From assembly GCA_937899415.1 (NCBI GenBank), contig CALBPI010000056.1, forward strand, positions 1 to 64,000: a stretch of 64,000 bases of DNA, in the 5' to 3' direction. Below are positions 17,448 through 27,441 of this stretch, piece after piece. The stretch's first letter is position 1. Each line of letters begins with the position of its first letter. The notes beneath the pieces are model-generated. The model worked only from the letters and a program-made list of their open reading frames with translations, was not told the origin of the DNA and made no database searches. Origin of the DNA: an uncultured Gammaproteobacteria bacterium. Its GTDB lineage: Bacteria; Pseudomonadota; Gammaproteobacteria; Steroidobacterales; Woeseiaceae. The translations under genes were made by a program, and so were the position numbers.

Positions 17448-19548
17448 TTCCGCGACAGAAACTCGCTGCCCCGCTTGCCACACCGTGTTCGCGGTTGAGG
17501 CCGAGGACCTCGAGCGCGCGGGTGGCAAAGTACGTTGCGGCGAGTGCATGCACGTCTTCGACGCCGTGGCGCACGCCACGACGGCTGCCGATTCCCAGGA
17601 CGCGGCTGATGAAACCGTCGAGGTGGCGGCCGACCACGAGGGCTACGATCGAGCGACCGACGAGACGCCGCCCGAAGACGCAATAGAGGCGCCCTTCGAT
17701 GTGGGCGAAGACCATGCCGCGAACATCGATGACGAGCAGTTCACCGCCACCAACTGGTTTATCGTCGACGAGGCCGGCGATCTGGCGCCCATCGATGCGA
17801 CGACTAACGACGCCGAGGCCCCCGACGACGACGGCGAACTCGTGTTCGGTGCCGAGCCCGATCCCGAAGACAGCGGCGCCTTTCGCTTTGGCGACGATAC
17901 GCCGCCTGACACGTTGCGCGCCGAGCTCGCGGCGCTCGTGGGCGAAGAACTCGTCGAGGAGGATGACGTCGCGGTTGAGGAAGAGGACGGCATTGCTGCG
18001 CTTGCAAATGCCGACACCGACGCCGCACCCGAACCTGAAGCGCCCGTCTCGGCCGAGCCCGAGTCCGAGGGCGACTGGGACGACCTGCTGGGCGAACTCG
18101 ACGGCGCGCTTGAAGCGGGCAGCGAGGTCGACCTCGATTTCGTACTCGCTGATGCGGATGAGGCCGGCAACGAGACCTCGGTAGACCTCGACCTCACCCG
18201 CGCGACCGGGCAGACCGTGCAGCCCGACTTCGAGTTGCCCGACGATGCCCTGATGTCCGCGACGTCGGTGTCAACGCCCGCGCTGTCGATTCCGGAAGCA
18301 GGCGATTCGGACCCCGGGCCTGGCGCCGAGCTGACACTGGAAGGTGAGGCGCAGACAGAGGCCGAGTCGGCACTGTCACTTGAGGTCGACGCCCCCACCG
18401 AGCTCACACTGGAAGCCGAGAGCGACGATGCGTCAGCGTTGACCCTCGAATCGGAGGCATCGGACGCACTTACGCTCGAAGCCGACAGCGAGCCTGAACT
18501 GCACGCGGAGCAGGAGCCGGAACCAGAACCCGAGGTTGAGCCAGAGCCCGAATCGGAACCGGAGCCCGAGCCTGAGCCCGAGGCGCCCAGCGACCTCGAA
18601 TCCGCCGAACGCGCACTCGATGCGGCTGCCGACCACGCGTTCGATGCCGGCGCCCTCGACGATCTCATGGCCGCCGCAGAAGCCCTGGACACAGGCGACC
18701 TGGCGCTTGAGACCGAAGCCGCCGTTGATGGCGACACGACGGGCGACGAAATCCCCGCCGACGAGGCCGAGAGCGAGGCCGAGCAGTCCGCAGACGATGA
18801 GACCGACGACGACCTCTCGAATACCGGCACCGTCGGCGAGGACACGATCAACGCCATGGCTGACGGCGAGCGCGGCGAAGTCATCGTACTGGGCGGTGAA
18901 GACACGCCCGCGCCGGAGGCAGCGAGCGCTGCGGCCGAACTCGTCATCGATGCACCCACGACGCCGAGCGAGGAACTCGAAGACGACCCCTCATTCGCCG
19001 AATCGATGATCATCTCGCCCGATCTCGCGCCCAAGGCGCCGCGACGCACGGGCCTCTGGTTCACGCTGAGCTTTGTGGCGCTCATCGGGCTCGCCGCACA
19101 GGCCGTGCACACCTGGCGCAACACGCTGGTCACACAGCCCTACTTCGAAAACGTGTTGCCCACCGTATACAGCACTCTCGGGCTCGATCTCACACCCGCC
19201 TGGGACATCCGGCAGTGGTGCGTGGAAACTTCGGGCGCCTTGGCCTCCGAGGCCGGACTCGATGTGGAGTCGGTGTTCTCGAATCGCGGCGATACCGCGC
19301 TGCCGCCCCCCGTCATCAAGGTGCGCATTGTTGATGCCTACAGCGACACGCTGGCCGCTACGATCATCGAGCCTCGCGATTACCTCGCGGGCGCCGTGCC
19401 CGAGCGCATCGCACCGGGCGGCCGCATCACGGCGCTGGCCCGACTTGACTACAACGAGCCGCGGCTCGACGGCTATGAAGTCTCGCTCTGCTATGCCGGC
19501 GAAGACGGCGCCCTGCGCTGCGGCACGGGTTGCCCGAACAATGACTAA
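17440..19548 (+). CDS. Zinc-ribbon / DUF3426 membrane protein with a very long acidic linker
   Basis: 702 residues. The N-terminus carries an MJ0042-type zinc ribbon (CPAC near residue 10 and CGEC about 25 residues later). Then about 500 residues rich in Glu, Asp, Ala, Ser and Thr include near-repeats such as LTLEAESDDASALTLE and a Glu-Pro run. One membrane helix (LWFTLSFVALIGLAAQAVHTW) precedes a C-terminal DUF3426 domain. Family homologues in this locus are, from memory, much shorter, so the acidic linker looks expanded. The start is the GTG that overlaps prmA by 8 bases; the next gene also overlaps by 8. Function unknown; the topology suggests a cytoplasmic Zn domain tethered to the inner membrane. 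Confidence 0.82.
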   Translation: MTDSATETRCPACHTVFAVEAEDLERAGGKVRCGECMHVFDAVAHATTAADSQDAADETVEVAADHEGYDRATDETPPEDAIEAPFDVGEDHAANIDDEQFTATNWFIVDEAGDLAPIDATTNDAEAPDDDGELVFGAEPDPEDSGAFRFGDDTPPDTLRAELAALVGEELVEEDDVAVEEEDGIAALANADTDAAPEPEAPVSAEPESEGDWDDLLGELDGALEAGSEVDLDFVLADADEAGNETSVDLDLTRATGQTVQPDFELPDDALMSATSVSTPALSIPEAGDSDPGPGAELTLEGEAQTEAESALSLEVDAPTELTLEAESDDASALTLESEASDALTLEADSEPELHAEQEPEPEPEVEPEPESEPEPEPEPEAPSDLESAERALDAAADHAFDAGALDDLMAAAEALDTGDLALETEAAVDGDTTGDEIPADEAESEAEQSADDETDDDLSNTGTVGEDTINAMADGERGEVIVLGGEDTPAPEAASAAAELVIDAPTTPSEELEDDPSFAESMIISPDLAPKAPRRTGLWFTLSFVALIGLAAQAVHTWRNTLVTQPYFENVLPTVYSTLGLDLTPAWDIRQWCVETSGALASEAGLDVESVFSNRGDTALPPPVIKVRIVDAYSDTLAATIIEPRDYLAGAVPERIAPGGRITALARLDYNEPRLDGYEVSLCYAGEDGALRCGTGCPNND

Positions 19549-20563
19549 TGCGACTGAAGACCGCTACGGCGCGTTGCCGCGCGTGGGGCCGCACACGCTG
19601 ACCAGCCGCGTGCTCCAGTCCCCGATGGCCGGTATCACCGATGCGCCGTTTCGCAAGCTGGCGCGCCGTTTTGGTGCGGCACTCGCGGCTTCGGAGATGA
19701 CCACTGCCGACACGCGGCTCTGGCAAACCGCCAAGTCGCGGCACCGGCTCGATATCGACAGCGACGCCTCACCGCGCGTGGTGCAGATCGCGGGCAGTGA
19801 GCCCGCCCAGCTTGCCATTGCTGCGCGCGCGGTGGTGGATCGCGGCGCCGACATCGTCGACATCAACATGGGCTGCCCGGCCAAGAAGGTCTGCAAGAAA
19901 CTCGCGGGCAGCGCACTGCTCCAGGACGAACCGCTCGTCGGGCGCATTCTCGATGCTGTTGTTGCCGCCGTTGAGGTACCCGTGACGCTCAAGACGAGAA
20001 TCGGTTGGGACCTGGAGCACCGCAACATCGCGCGCGTTGCCGTCATGGCAGAAAACGCGGGCATCCAGGCCTTGGCGGTGCACGGTCGCTCGCGCGCGTG
20101 CAAGTACGGTGGGCAGGCGCAGTTCGAAGACATCGCTGCCGTTTGCGACGCGTTGTCGATACCGGTTTTTGCCAACGGCGATATCGATTCCGCTGCACGC
20201 GCCGAGGCGGTGATGTCGGCCACGGGTGCGGCCGGCGTGATGGTCGGGCGCGCCACACAAGGGCAACCCTGGCTTCTCGAATCGATGGTTGCGAGACTCG
20301 CGGGCGGAGCCCCCGTCGCGCCACTTCCAATCGAAAAATCGCATGCTATAGTACGCGACCACCTCGACGACCTTCACGCCTTTTACGGCGAGCGCAAAGG
20401 CGTCTTGATGGCAAGAAAACACCTGAACTGGTACTGCCGTACGTTTGGCATCACCGATCAGACCAGACGCGAATTGCTGCGCCTGCACGAACAGGATGCA
20501 CAGCGCGAAATGGCGTTCAGGCTCTTCAATGGCGCGGATGGGAAGGATTCTCTAGCCGCGTAG
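19541..20563 (+). CDS. dusB: tRNA-dihydrouridine synthase B
   Basis: FMN-dependent reduction of uridine in the tRNA D-loop. 340 residues. Motifs: SPMAGITDAPFRKLARRFG at the FMN site, NMGCPAKKVCKKLAGSALL with the catalytic cysteine, and HGRSRACKYGGQA. The ATG overlaps the stop of the zinc-ribbon gene by 8 bases; earlier in-frame starts read through that gene and add no dusB-like sequence. dusB immediately before fis is a conserved gammaproteobacterial pair, and the dusB message normally carries fis. Confidence 0.94.
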   Translation: MTNATEDRYGALPRVGPHTLTSRVLQSPMAGITDAPFRKLARRFGAALAASEMTTADTRLWQTAKSRHRLDIDSDASPRVVQIAGSEPAQLAIAARAVVDRGADIVDINMGCPAKKVCKKLAGSALLQDEPLVGRILDAVVAAVEVPVTLKTRIGWDLEHRNIARVAVMAENAGIQALAVHGRSRACKYGGQAQFEDIAAVCDALSIPVFANGDIDSAARAEAVMSATGAAGVMVGRATQGQPWLLESMVARLAGGAPVAPLPIEKSHAIVRDHLDDLHAFYGERKGVLMARKHLNWYCRTFGITDQTRRELLRLHEQDAQREMAFRLFNGADGKDSLAA

Positions 20564-20574
20564 CGCGTAGGCCT

Positions 20575-20607
20575 CAAAAAAGGGCGCCGCGTGTGCAGTC
20601 TTTTTTG
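20575..20607 (+). promoter_or_regulatory. Inverted repeat in the fis leader
   Basis: CAAAAAAG (20575-20582) and CTTTTTTG (20600-20607) are perfect inverted repeats with a 17-base loop containing the palindrome GGCGCC. The right arm touches the GGGGGAAG ribosome binding site of fis. It could be a weak hairpin tuning fis translation or transcription through the dusB-fis junction. It is not a normal terminator because it reads into fis. Confidence 0.35.
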
Positions 20608-20621
20608 GGGGAAGACGGACA

Positions 20622-21035
20622 GTGGTCGAAACGCGAACGGGCAGCAGTGGCAGCAAGGGGACGCGCAGGGGTGCTCCGGCACGGGTAAGCGCCAGCAGCA
20701 GAACAAGAAAGTCAGCCAAGACGGCGACACGCACTGCCAGCAACAAAAAGACTGCCAATAAGAAGAACGAGAAAAAGGCTGCCAAAGTGTTGCGCAAGGG
20801 CAAGAAGCCGCTCGCCACGATGACCGAGAGCGCGCTCGAGGACTACTTCAAGAAGCTCAACGGCACAGCCCCCGGCGACCTCTACGACCTCGTGCTCAGC
20901 GAAGTCGAACGCCCGCTGTTTCGTACCGTCATGGCTTACACCGAGGGCAACCAGAGCCGCGCCGCAGAAATTCTGGGCATCAATCGCGGCACATTGCGCA
21001 AGAAGCTCAAGGCGTACGCCATCTCCGTCGACTAA
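20622..21035 (+). CDS. fis: Nucleoid protein Fis with a basic N-terminal tail
   Basis: DNA-bending nucleoid protein and regulator of rRNA and growth genes. The C-terminal core (about residues 62-137) matches E. coli Fis closely: [24 protein letters not shown], then the helix-turn-helix [22 protein letters not shown]. Ahead of it lies a tail of about 62 residues built almost only of Lys, Arg, Ser, Thr, Ala and Gly, replacing the short arm of E. coli Fis (98 residues). The start is a GTG preceded at good distance by GGGGGAAG; the ATG at 20820 would give only a 71-residue core lacking any arm. The tail resembles histone-H1-like bacterial tails and probably adds non-specific DNA binding (inference). 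Confidence 0.9.
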   Translation: MVETRTGSSGSKGTRRGAPARVSASSRTRKSAKTATRTASNKKTANKKNEKKAAKVLRKGKKPLATMTESALEDYFKKLNGTAPGDLYDLVLSEVERPLFRTVMAYTEGNQSRAAEILGINRGTLRKKLKAYAISVD

Positions 21036-21064
21036 GTCGTTCAATTACGAGGCGAGGTAGCGCC

Positions 21065-22609
21065 ATGGCCGTCCGGCGTGCGCTGATCAGTGTTTCCGAC
21101 AAGACCGGCGTCGACGCGCTGGCGGTCAAACTTGCCGGGCACGGCATCGAAATCCTGTCGACGGGTGGCACCGCACGCGCTCTGCGCGACGCTGGTGTGG
21201 CCGTCACGGACGTCAGCGATGTCACAGGCTTTCCAGAGATCATGGACGGGCGCGTCAAAACGCTGCACCCGAACATCCACGGCGGCCTGCTTGGGCGCCG
21301 CGGCACCGACGACGCGGTCATGGCCGAGCACGGCATCACGGGCATCGACCTGCTCGTCGTTAACCTCTACCCATTCACGGCCACGATCAACACCGCGGGC
21401 ACGACGCTGCCCGAGGCCATTGAGCAGATCGACATCGGCGGTCCCGCGATGATTCGCGCCGCCGCCAAGAATCACGCCGGCGTCGCCGTCGTTGTCGACC
21501 CGGCCGACTATGACGCCGTAACCGAGGCCATCGCCGCGGGCGACCTGCCCGAAGCCTTGCGCCAACGGCTTGCCGCGCGCGCCTTCGCGCACACGGCCGC
21601 TTACGACAGCCACATCGCCGACTACCTGGGCCGCGCCGCAAAGCAGCCGCTCGCGGGCGCCGAATACACACTGGGCGGCGCTCGGGTCGAGGCGCTGCGC
21701 TACGGCGAGAACCCGCACCAGTCGGCGAGCTTTTTCGCCGACGGCCGACAGCACCCGGGCACGCTGGCCGCAGCCACGATGCGTCAGGGTAAGGCACTGT
21801 CCTACAACAACATCGCTGACAGCGATGCGGCGCTCGAATGCGTGCGCCAGTTCGAGGCTCCGGCCTGTGTCATCGTCAAGCACGCCAATCCGTGTGGTGT
21901 GGCAGTCTGTGACGGCTTGCTGGCTGCCTACGACGCGGCGTTCGCCACTGACCCGACCTCGGCTTTCGGCGGCATCATTGCGTTCAACGCGCCGGTCACC
22001 GGCGAGGTGGCGCAGGCCATCACCGAACGCCAGTTCGTCGAGGTGGTGTTGGCGCCGTCATTTGATGCGGACGCACTCGAAGCGTTCGCGCAGAAAAAGA
22101 ACGTACGCGTACTCGAGACCGGCCCGCTGGGCGCGCTGCCCGCCGCCGTTGACGTCAAGAAAGTCTCGGGCGGCTTTCTCGTGCAGGACCGCGATGACGG
22201 CGTTATCGGCCCCGACGACCTCAACGTTGTCACAAAACGCGCGCCCTCGGAGCGCGAGCTCGATGACTTGCTGTTTGCCTGGCGCGTTGTGAAGTTCGTG
22301 AAGTCGAACGCCATCGTGTTCTGCCGCGACGCCAAAACCATCGGCATCGGTGCGGGCCAGATGAGCCGCGTGTACTCAACGCGCATCGCCGCCATCAAGG
22401 CCGCCGACGAGGGTCTCGACGTCGCCGGCAGCGTCATGGCGTCCGACGCCTTCTTCCCCTTCCGTGACGGTCTCGATGCCGCCGCCGAACACGGCGCCAC
22501 CGCCGTGATTCAGCCCGGCGGCTCGATCCGTGACGACGAAGTCATCGCAGCCGCAGACGAGCATGGCATTGCCATGGTCTTTACGGGCATGCGCCACTTC
22601 CGGCACTGA
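21065..22609 (+). CDS. purH: Bifunctional AICAR transformylase / IMP cyclohydrolase
   Basis: Last two steps of IMP synthesis. 514 residues, normal. The N-terminal IMP cyclohydrolase domain has [31 protein letters not shown] and the [15 protein letters not shown] segment. The C-terminal transformylase has [22 protein letters not shown] and the SDAFFPFRD motif near the end. It follows fis by 29 bases and precedes purD by 5, the classic gammaproteobacterial fis-purH-purD string. No PurR-type operator was identified. Confidence 0.97.
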   Translation: MAVRRALISVSDKTGVDALAVKLAGHGIEILSTGGTARALRDAGVAVTDVSDVTGFPEIMDGRVKTLHPNIHGGLLGRRGTDDAVMAEHGITGIDLLVVNLYPFTATINTAGTTLPEAIEQIDIGGPAMIRAAAKNHAGVAVVVDPADYDAVTEAIAAGDLPEALRQRLAARAFAHTAAYDSHIADYLGRAAKQPLAGAEYTLGGARVEALRYGENPHQSASFFADGRQHPGTLAAATMRQGKALSYNNIADSDAALECVRQFEAPACVIVKHANPCGVAVCDGLLAAYDAAFATDPTSAFGGIIAFNAPVTGEVAQAITERQFVEVVLAPSFDADALEAFAQKKNVRVLETGPLGALPAAVDVKKVSGGFLVQDRDDGVIGPDDLNVVTKRAPSERELDDLLFAWRVVKFVKSNAIVFCRDAKTIGIGAGQMSRVYSTRIAAIKAADEGLDVAGSVMASDAFFPFRDGLDAAAEHGATAVIQPGGSIRDDEVIAAADEHGIAMVFTGMRHFRH

Positions 22610-22614
22610 CCCGC

Positions 22615-23904
22615 ATGCGCGTTCTCGTCGTTGGCGGCGGTGGCCGCGAGCACGCTCTGGCCTGGTGCTGCGCCCGTTCGCCCCGTGTCGACGAAGTCCT
22701 CGTCGCGCCCGGCAATGCCGGCAGCGCGCAGGAACCGGGTGTCCGCAACGTGGCCGTGGCCGCCGGTGACATCGCCGGCCTCATTGACGTGGCCAGGCGC
22801 GAATCCGTCGACCTCGTCATCGTCGGCCCCGAACAACCGCTCGTTGACGGCATCGCCGACCAGCTTACGGCCGCAGGCATCGCCTGCTTCGGGCCCAACG
22901 CTGAGGCCTCGCAGCTCGAGGCCTCGAAATCGTTTACGAAAGCCTTCCTCGATCGCCACGGCATTCCCACAGCAAGCTTCGAGCGGTTCACAGCGTTTGA
23001 TGCGGCCCGCGACTACATCGAGCGCACGGGCGCACCGCTTGTGGTCAAGGCCGACGGTCTGGCGGCCGGCAAGGGCGTCGTCGTCGCCGATAGCGTCGCG
23101 ATGGCGGTAGAAGCCGCGCGCGCGATGCTCGTGGACGGACAGTTCGGCGACGCGAGCCGCGAGATTGTTGTCGAGGCGTTTCTCGAAGGCGAGGAAGCGA
23201 GCTTCATCGCCATCACTGACGGCAACACGCTGCTGCCGCTGGCCACCTCACAAGACCACAAGGCCCGCGACGAAGGCGATCGCGGCCCCAACACGGGCGG
23301 CATGGGCGCCTACTCGCCGGCCCCCGTGGTCACAGACGCCGTGGCCGAACACGTGATGCGTGACATCATGCTGCCGACGCTCGAAGGCCTCGCCAAAGAC
23401 GGCATCGACTATGTCGGCTTCCTCTACGCGGGGCTCATGATCGACAGCACGGGCCAGGCGCGTGTCCTCGAGTTCAATTGCCGGCTTGGTGATCCCGAAA
23501 CCCAGCCCATTCTCATGCGCCTGGCGTCCGACCTCACCGTGCTGGCCGAGGCCGCCATCGCGCGGACCCTGGATACCGTGTCGATCGAGTGGGACCCGCG
23601 CGCGTCGCTGGGCGTCGTCATGGCCGCAGGTGGCTATCCGGGCAGCTACGACAATGGCGCCGTCATCCGCGGTCTCGATGCGGTCGGTGACGCCGCCAAG
23701 GTCTTCCATGCAGGTACGCGCGAGGAAGGCGACGACATCGTTACCGCAGGCGGTCGGGTGCTCACGGTGTGCGCGCTCGGTGCCACCGTCGCCGAGGCGG
23801 CCGAGCAGGCCTACGCCGCGGCCGATGCCATCGACTGGAAGGACTGCTACCGGCGCAACGACATCGGCTACCGCGCGATCCAGCGCGAGCGTGATGGCTC
23901 ATGA
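22615..23904 (+). CDS. purD: Phosphoribosylamine-glycine ligase
   Basis: ATP-grasp ligase for the second step of purine synthesis. 429 residues. Starts [17 protein letters not shown]; further motifs are [44 protein letters not shown] and [13 protein letters not shown]. Stop overlaps moeA by 4 bases (ATGA), so purD and moeA are probably translated together although their pathways differ. Confidence 0.97.
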   Translation: MRVLVVGGGGREHALAWCCARSPRVDEVLVAPGNAGSAQEPGVRNVAVAAGDIAGLIDVARRESVDLVIVGPEQPLVDGIADQLTAAGIACFGPNAEASQLEASKSFTKAFLDRHGIPTASFERFTAFDAARDYIERTGAPLVVKADGLAAGKGVVVADSVAMAVEAARAMLVDGQFGDASREIVVEAFLEGEEASFIAITDGNTLLPLATSQDHKARDEGDRGPNTGGMGAYSPAPVVTDAVAEHVMRDIMLPTLEGLAKDGIDYVGFLYAGLMIDSTGQARVLEFNCRLGDPETQPILMRLASDLTVLAEAAIARTLDTVSIEWDPRASLGVVMAAGGYPGSYDNGAVIRGLDAVGDAAKVFHAGTREEGDDIVTAGGRVLTVCALGATVAEAAEQAYAAADAIDWKDCYRRNDIGYRAIQRERDGS

Positions 23905-25100
23905 TCAGCGTTGCTGAAGCCTGGGCCCAGATCGCGGCGCAGAAAATATCGCTCGGCACCGAGCGCATCAATATCGCGGATGCCGCTGGACGTGTGCTGG
24001 CCGAGTCGGTTTCCGCCGAACGCGATCAACCACCCTTCGACCGCGTCACCATGGACGGCATCGCCGTGCGCAACGCGAGCCAGACCCGGTTCGGTGTGGC
24101 GGGTACGCAGTTCGCTGGCGATGCACCGCTGACCCTTGAGGACGGCGGCATGGCCATCGAAATCATGACAGGCGCTGCCCTGCCCGCGGGTGCGAACACC
24201 GTGATCCCCGTGGAGCGTTACACGCGCAACGGCGACACGATCACACTCGAGGACGGCTACGCCGCCAACACGGGTCAGTTCGTGCACCGTCAGGGCAGCG
24301 ACCATGTCGCGGCTACGACACTGCTCGAGCCTGGCCTGCGGCTGGGCGGTCCCGAAACCGCGGTGCTCGCCTCGGCGGGACTGGCTACGGTCGCCGTGTC
24401 CCGGCTGCCCCGTGTGCACATCGTGGCCACGGGCAACGAACTCGTCGCTGCAGGTAATCCCATCGCCGATCACGAGGTGCGGCTGTCGAACGGGCCGGCC
24501 ATGAGCGTCATGCTCGCGGCTGCAGGCTACCGGGGCGCGCAGGCACACCACCTGCCCGACTCGCCCGAGGTTCTGCGCGAACGCGTAGGCGCCCTGCTCG
24601 ACGCCGCCGATGTCATCGTGCTCTCAGGCGGTGTCTCGAAGGGCAAAGCCGATTACGTGCCCGACGTACTCGCTGACCTTGGGGTCACGCGGCATTTCCA
24701 CCGTGTGGCGCAGCGCCCGGGCAAGCCCATCTGGTTTGGTACGGGGCCGTCAGGGCAACTGGTGTTTGGTTTACCCGGGAATCCCGTCTCAACGCTGGCT
24801 TGTTGCCGGCGTTACGTGGTGCCAGCGCTGGCGTTGGCCAGTGGCGAGCGCACAGCCCCGCCCAAGCAGCTCGCGCTGGGCGCGGACTGGCAATTTGGAG
24901 CGCCGTTGGCGGCCTTCGTGCCTGTGGTTCTGGAGATGGGAGACGCGGGTCTCGTTGCGACGCCGCTCTCGACCAATACGTCGGGCGACTTTACGGCACT
25001 CGCAGGCACCGACGGATTCGTGGAGCTGCCCGCCGACCGCGAACACTTCGCGGCCGGCGAGCACTATCCGTTTTTCGGCTGGACCGAACGCTCGAGTTAA
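23901..25100 (+). CDS. moeA: Molybdopterin molybdenumtransferase MoeA
   Basis: Inserts molybdate into adenylylated molybdopterin. 399 residues. Typical features: early [35 protein letters not shown], and the MoCF motif [18 protein letters not shown]. Linked by a 4-base overlap to purD. Its stop and the stop of convergent rho share the palindrome TTAA, so no terminator fits between them; any termination must occur inside a coding region. Confidence 0.93.
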   Translation: MISVAEAWAQIAAQKISLGTERINIADAAGRVLAESVSAERDQPPFDRVTMDGIAVRNASQTRFGVAGTQFAGDAPLTLEDGGMAIEIMTGAALPAGANTVIPVERYTRNGDTITLEDGYAANTGQFVHRQGSDHVAATTLLEPGLRLGGPETAVLASAGLATVAVSRLPRVHIVATGNELVAAGNPIADHEVRLSNGPAMSVMLAAAGYRGAQAHHLPDSPEVLRERVGALLDAADVIVLSGGVSKGKADYVPDVLADLGVTRHFHRVAQRPGKPIWFGTGPSGQLVFGLPGNPVSTLACCRRYVVPALALASGERTAPPKQLALGADWQFGAPLAAFVPVVLEMGDAGLVATPLSTNTSGDFTALAGTDGFVELPADREHFAAGEHYPFFGWTERSS

Positions 25101-26548
25101 CGACGCATTGCGTCGAAGAACTGCGAGTTGGTCTTCGTGTCCTGCATCTTGTTGAGCAGGAACTCGACCGCGGCGAGCTCGTCCATGGGGTGCAGCACCT
25201 TGCGCAGTACCCACATCTTCTGCAGCTCTTCCGGGTCCGTGAGCAAGTCTTCCTTGCGCGTACCCGAACGGTTGATGTTGATCGACGGGTAAACACGTTT
25301 TTCGGCAATGCGGCGATCCAGGTGGATCTCCATATTGCCCGTGCCCTTGAACTCCTCGTAGATCACTTCGTCCATCTTGGAACCCGTGTCGACGAGCGAC
25401 GTGGCCAGAATGGTGCGGCTGCCGCCCTCTTCGACGTTGCGCGCGGCACCGAAGAAGCGCTTCGGCCGGTGCAACGCGTTCGCGTCAACACCACCCGTGA
25501 GCACCTTGCCCGATGACGGGACAACAGTGTTGTAGGCGCGGGCGAGGCGTGTGATCGAGTCGAGCAGGATCACGACGTCACGCTTGTGTTCGACGAGGCG
25601 CTTGGCCTTTTCAATGACCATCTCCGCGACCTGCACGTGGCGGCTCGCGGGCTCGTCGAATGTCGACGACACGACTTCGCCGCGCACGGTGCGCTGCATC
25701 TCCGTGACTTCTTCGGGACGCTCGTCAATGAGCAGCACGATGAGGTCGCACTCGGGGTGATTCACCGAAATCGCCGTGGCGATGTTCTGCAGCAGCATCG
25801 TCTTACCCGCCTTGGGCGGTGACACGATGAGGCCGCGCTGGCCCTTGCCGATGGGTGCGACGAGATCAATGATGCGCGCCGTCAGGTCTTCCTTGCTGCC
25901 GTTACCCTGTTCGAGCTTGAGGCGATCGCGCGGGAACAGCGGCGTCAGGTTCTCAAAGAGCACCTTGCTGCGCGTGTTCTCGGGCGGCTCGTGGTTGATC
26001 TGGCCAACCTTGAGCAGCGCGAAGTAGCGCTCGCCGTCTTTGGGCGGACGGATCAGACCCGACACGGAATCGCCCGTGCGCAGGTTGAAGCGACGGATCT
26101 GGCTCGGCGACACATAGATGTCGTCCGGGCCTGCCATGTACGAGCTGTCGGCCGAGCGCAGGAAGCCGAAGCCGTCCTGCAGGATCTCGAGCACGCCATC
26201 ACCGTAGATGTTCTCGCCGTTCTTCGCGTGTGCCTTGAGCACGGCGAAGATGATGTCTTGTTTGCGGGAGCGGGCGAGGCCTTCGAGGCCCATGGATTCG
26301 GCGAGCTCGACAAGGCCGGCAGGCGGCATGTTCTTGAGCTCGGTGAGGTTCATGGCCTGCTTGCTCTGTTCGAGTTCGTCGGCCGAAATCACCTCGAGGC
26401 CGCTGCCGTCATCAAACGGCAGATCGCTATGCTGACGCTTGCGATTGCCCTTGCGACGCGACTTCTTCTTGCCGCCCTGGTTGTTGGAGCGCGATTGCTG
26501 TTGCGAACGGCCCCGGCTGCTGGTTGCTGTAGTCAAAGCTTCACTCAC
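25097..26548 (-). CDS. rho: Transcription termination factor Rho with a basic N-terminal extension
   Basis: Hexameric RNA helicase that ends transcription. From residue 66 the protein is a normal Rho of about 418 residues ([10 protein letters not shown]). It carries the RNP-1-like DGFGFLRS, the Walker [12 protein letters not shown], the [13 protein letters not shown] strand, the Q-loop region [12 protein letters not shown] and R-loop [11 protein letters not shown]. Before it stand about 65 extra residues rich in Gln, Asn, Lys and Arg. The extension starts at a GTG overlapping the trxA stop by 4 bases (GTGA), which argues for real translation; the internal ATG has no good ribosome binding site. 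N-terminal extensions are known from actinobacterial and Bacteroidetes Rho but are less usual here. Confidence 0.93.
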   Translation of the reverse strand: MSEALTTATSSRGRSQQQSRSNNQGGKKKSRRKGNRKRQHSDLPFDDGSGLEVISADELEQSKQAMNLTELKNMPPAGLVELAESMGLEGLARSRKQDIIFAVLKAHAKNGENIYGDGVLEILQDGFGFLRSADSSYMAGPDDIYVSPSQIRRFNLRTGDSVSGLIRPPKDGERYFALLKVGQINHEPPENTRSKVLFENLTPLFPRDRLKLEQGNGSKEDLTARIIDLVAPIGKGQRGLIVSPPKAGKTMLLQNIATAISVNHPECDLIVLLIDERPEEVTEMQRTVRGEVVSSTFDEPASRHVQVAEMVIEKAKRLVEHKRDVVILLDSITRLARAYNTVVPSSGKVLTGGVDANALHRPKRFFGAARNVEEGGSRTILATSLVDTGSKMDEVIYEEFKGTGNMEIHLDRRIAEKRVYPSININRSGTRKEDLLTDPEELQKMWVLRKVLHPMDELAAVEFLLNKMQDTKTNSQFFDAMRR

Positions 26549-26871
26549 AGATTGCTTTCAATAAATTCGCCGAGCGCCGATTTCGACATGGCGCCTAGCT
26601 TCTGCGCCTGCACAGCACCGTCCTTGAAGATCATCAGGGTCGGGATGCTGCGGATGCCGAACTTCGGCGGCGTGTTGGGGTTTTCGTCGATGTTGATTTT
26701 GGCGATCCGAAGGCGACCTTCGTATTCGTCAGCGGCCGCATCGAGCAACGGCGCGATCATCTTGCAGGGTCCGCACCACTCGGCCCAGAAATCGAGCAGG
26801 ACCGGTACGTCCGACTGCAGGACATCAGTCTCGAAATTGGCGTCGTTGGTTTGTGTGATCTTCTCGCTCAA
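26545..26871 (-). CDS. trxA: Thioredoxin 1
   Basis: Cytoplasmic dithiol reductant; also the likely electron source for the DsbD in this window. 108 residues with [18 protein letters not shown] (redox pair in CGPC) and the cis-proline region [13 protein letters not shown]. First of the trxA-rho pair and divergent from rhlB, an arrangement also found in E. coli. Its stop overlaps the rho start by 4 bases. Confidence 0.97.
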   Translation of the reverse strand: MSEKITQTNDANFETDVLQSDVPVLLDFWAEWCGPCKMIAPLLDAAADEYEGRLRIAKINIDENPNTPPKFGIRSIPTLMIFKDGAVQAQKLGAMSKSALGEFIESNL

Positions 26872-27441
26872 CGGTGTTACCCCTGGTGTATTTGGCGTGT
26901 GGACAGATGGTGTTTCCGCTCAGGAAACAAACATTCAGATTGAATTTGGATAGAGTTTTGAAACGTTTGGAGGCGTTGGATTGGATGCCGTTCGACGCGG
27001 CTTGAGTGCGGCTGCCGCGGAGCGGTTGTAGGTCCGCCGACGTCCCCGCCCGTCCCAGGCAGTGGGTGACTCGGCGCTCTGTATCAGGCACTATGCGCTG
27101 GCTTGGCCGTGCCGTTGATGTACTTACCGTCCCGGTGAGCTCTTTCGGTGGCTTCGGCCCGCGCCTGCCGGCGCATGGCACTTAAGCAGTGCATTCCGAC
27201 GGCTCTTGCGACGATTTGCCGAGACTTGGGTGCGCCTTTATGGCTGCACACGAGCTTCGAGAGCGGGTACTTAAGCGTCCTGGGTTATAGATCTTATTGG
27301 GAGCTTTTGTGGACGCTGCAACGGCAGTTGCGCTTTGCTGAGGTAATTTCACCCGTTCGCGGGCCATTTTGCAAGTGTTTGCACCATGAAATTGACCACC
27401 GGGCGGTGGGGTGCAGCCAGATAAGAATTTGAAAACACACT
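26872..27441. other. Long divergent intergenic region between trxA and rhlB
   Basis: 570 bases without a credible gene, and by eye less GC-rich than its surroundings. It must hold the promoters of trxA-rho and of rhlB. A short stem, CTTACCG-TCC-CGGTGAG (27121-27137, one G-T pair), is visible. No tRNA, convincing terminator, promoter or coding frame was recognised. The length would allow a long 5' leader or a small RNA. Confidence 0.5.

Noticed and set aside
17643-19133. 496-residue Ser/Ala-rich minus-strand frame
   Set aside because: Mirror image of the Glu/Asp codons of the acidic linker; Ser runs arise from reading GAG/GAC codons backward.
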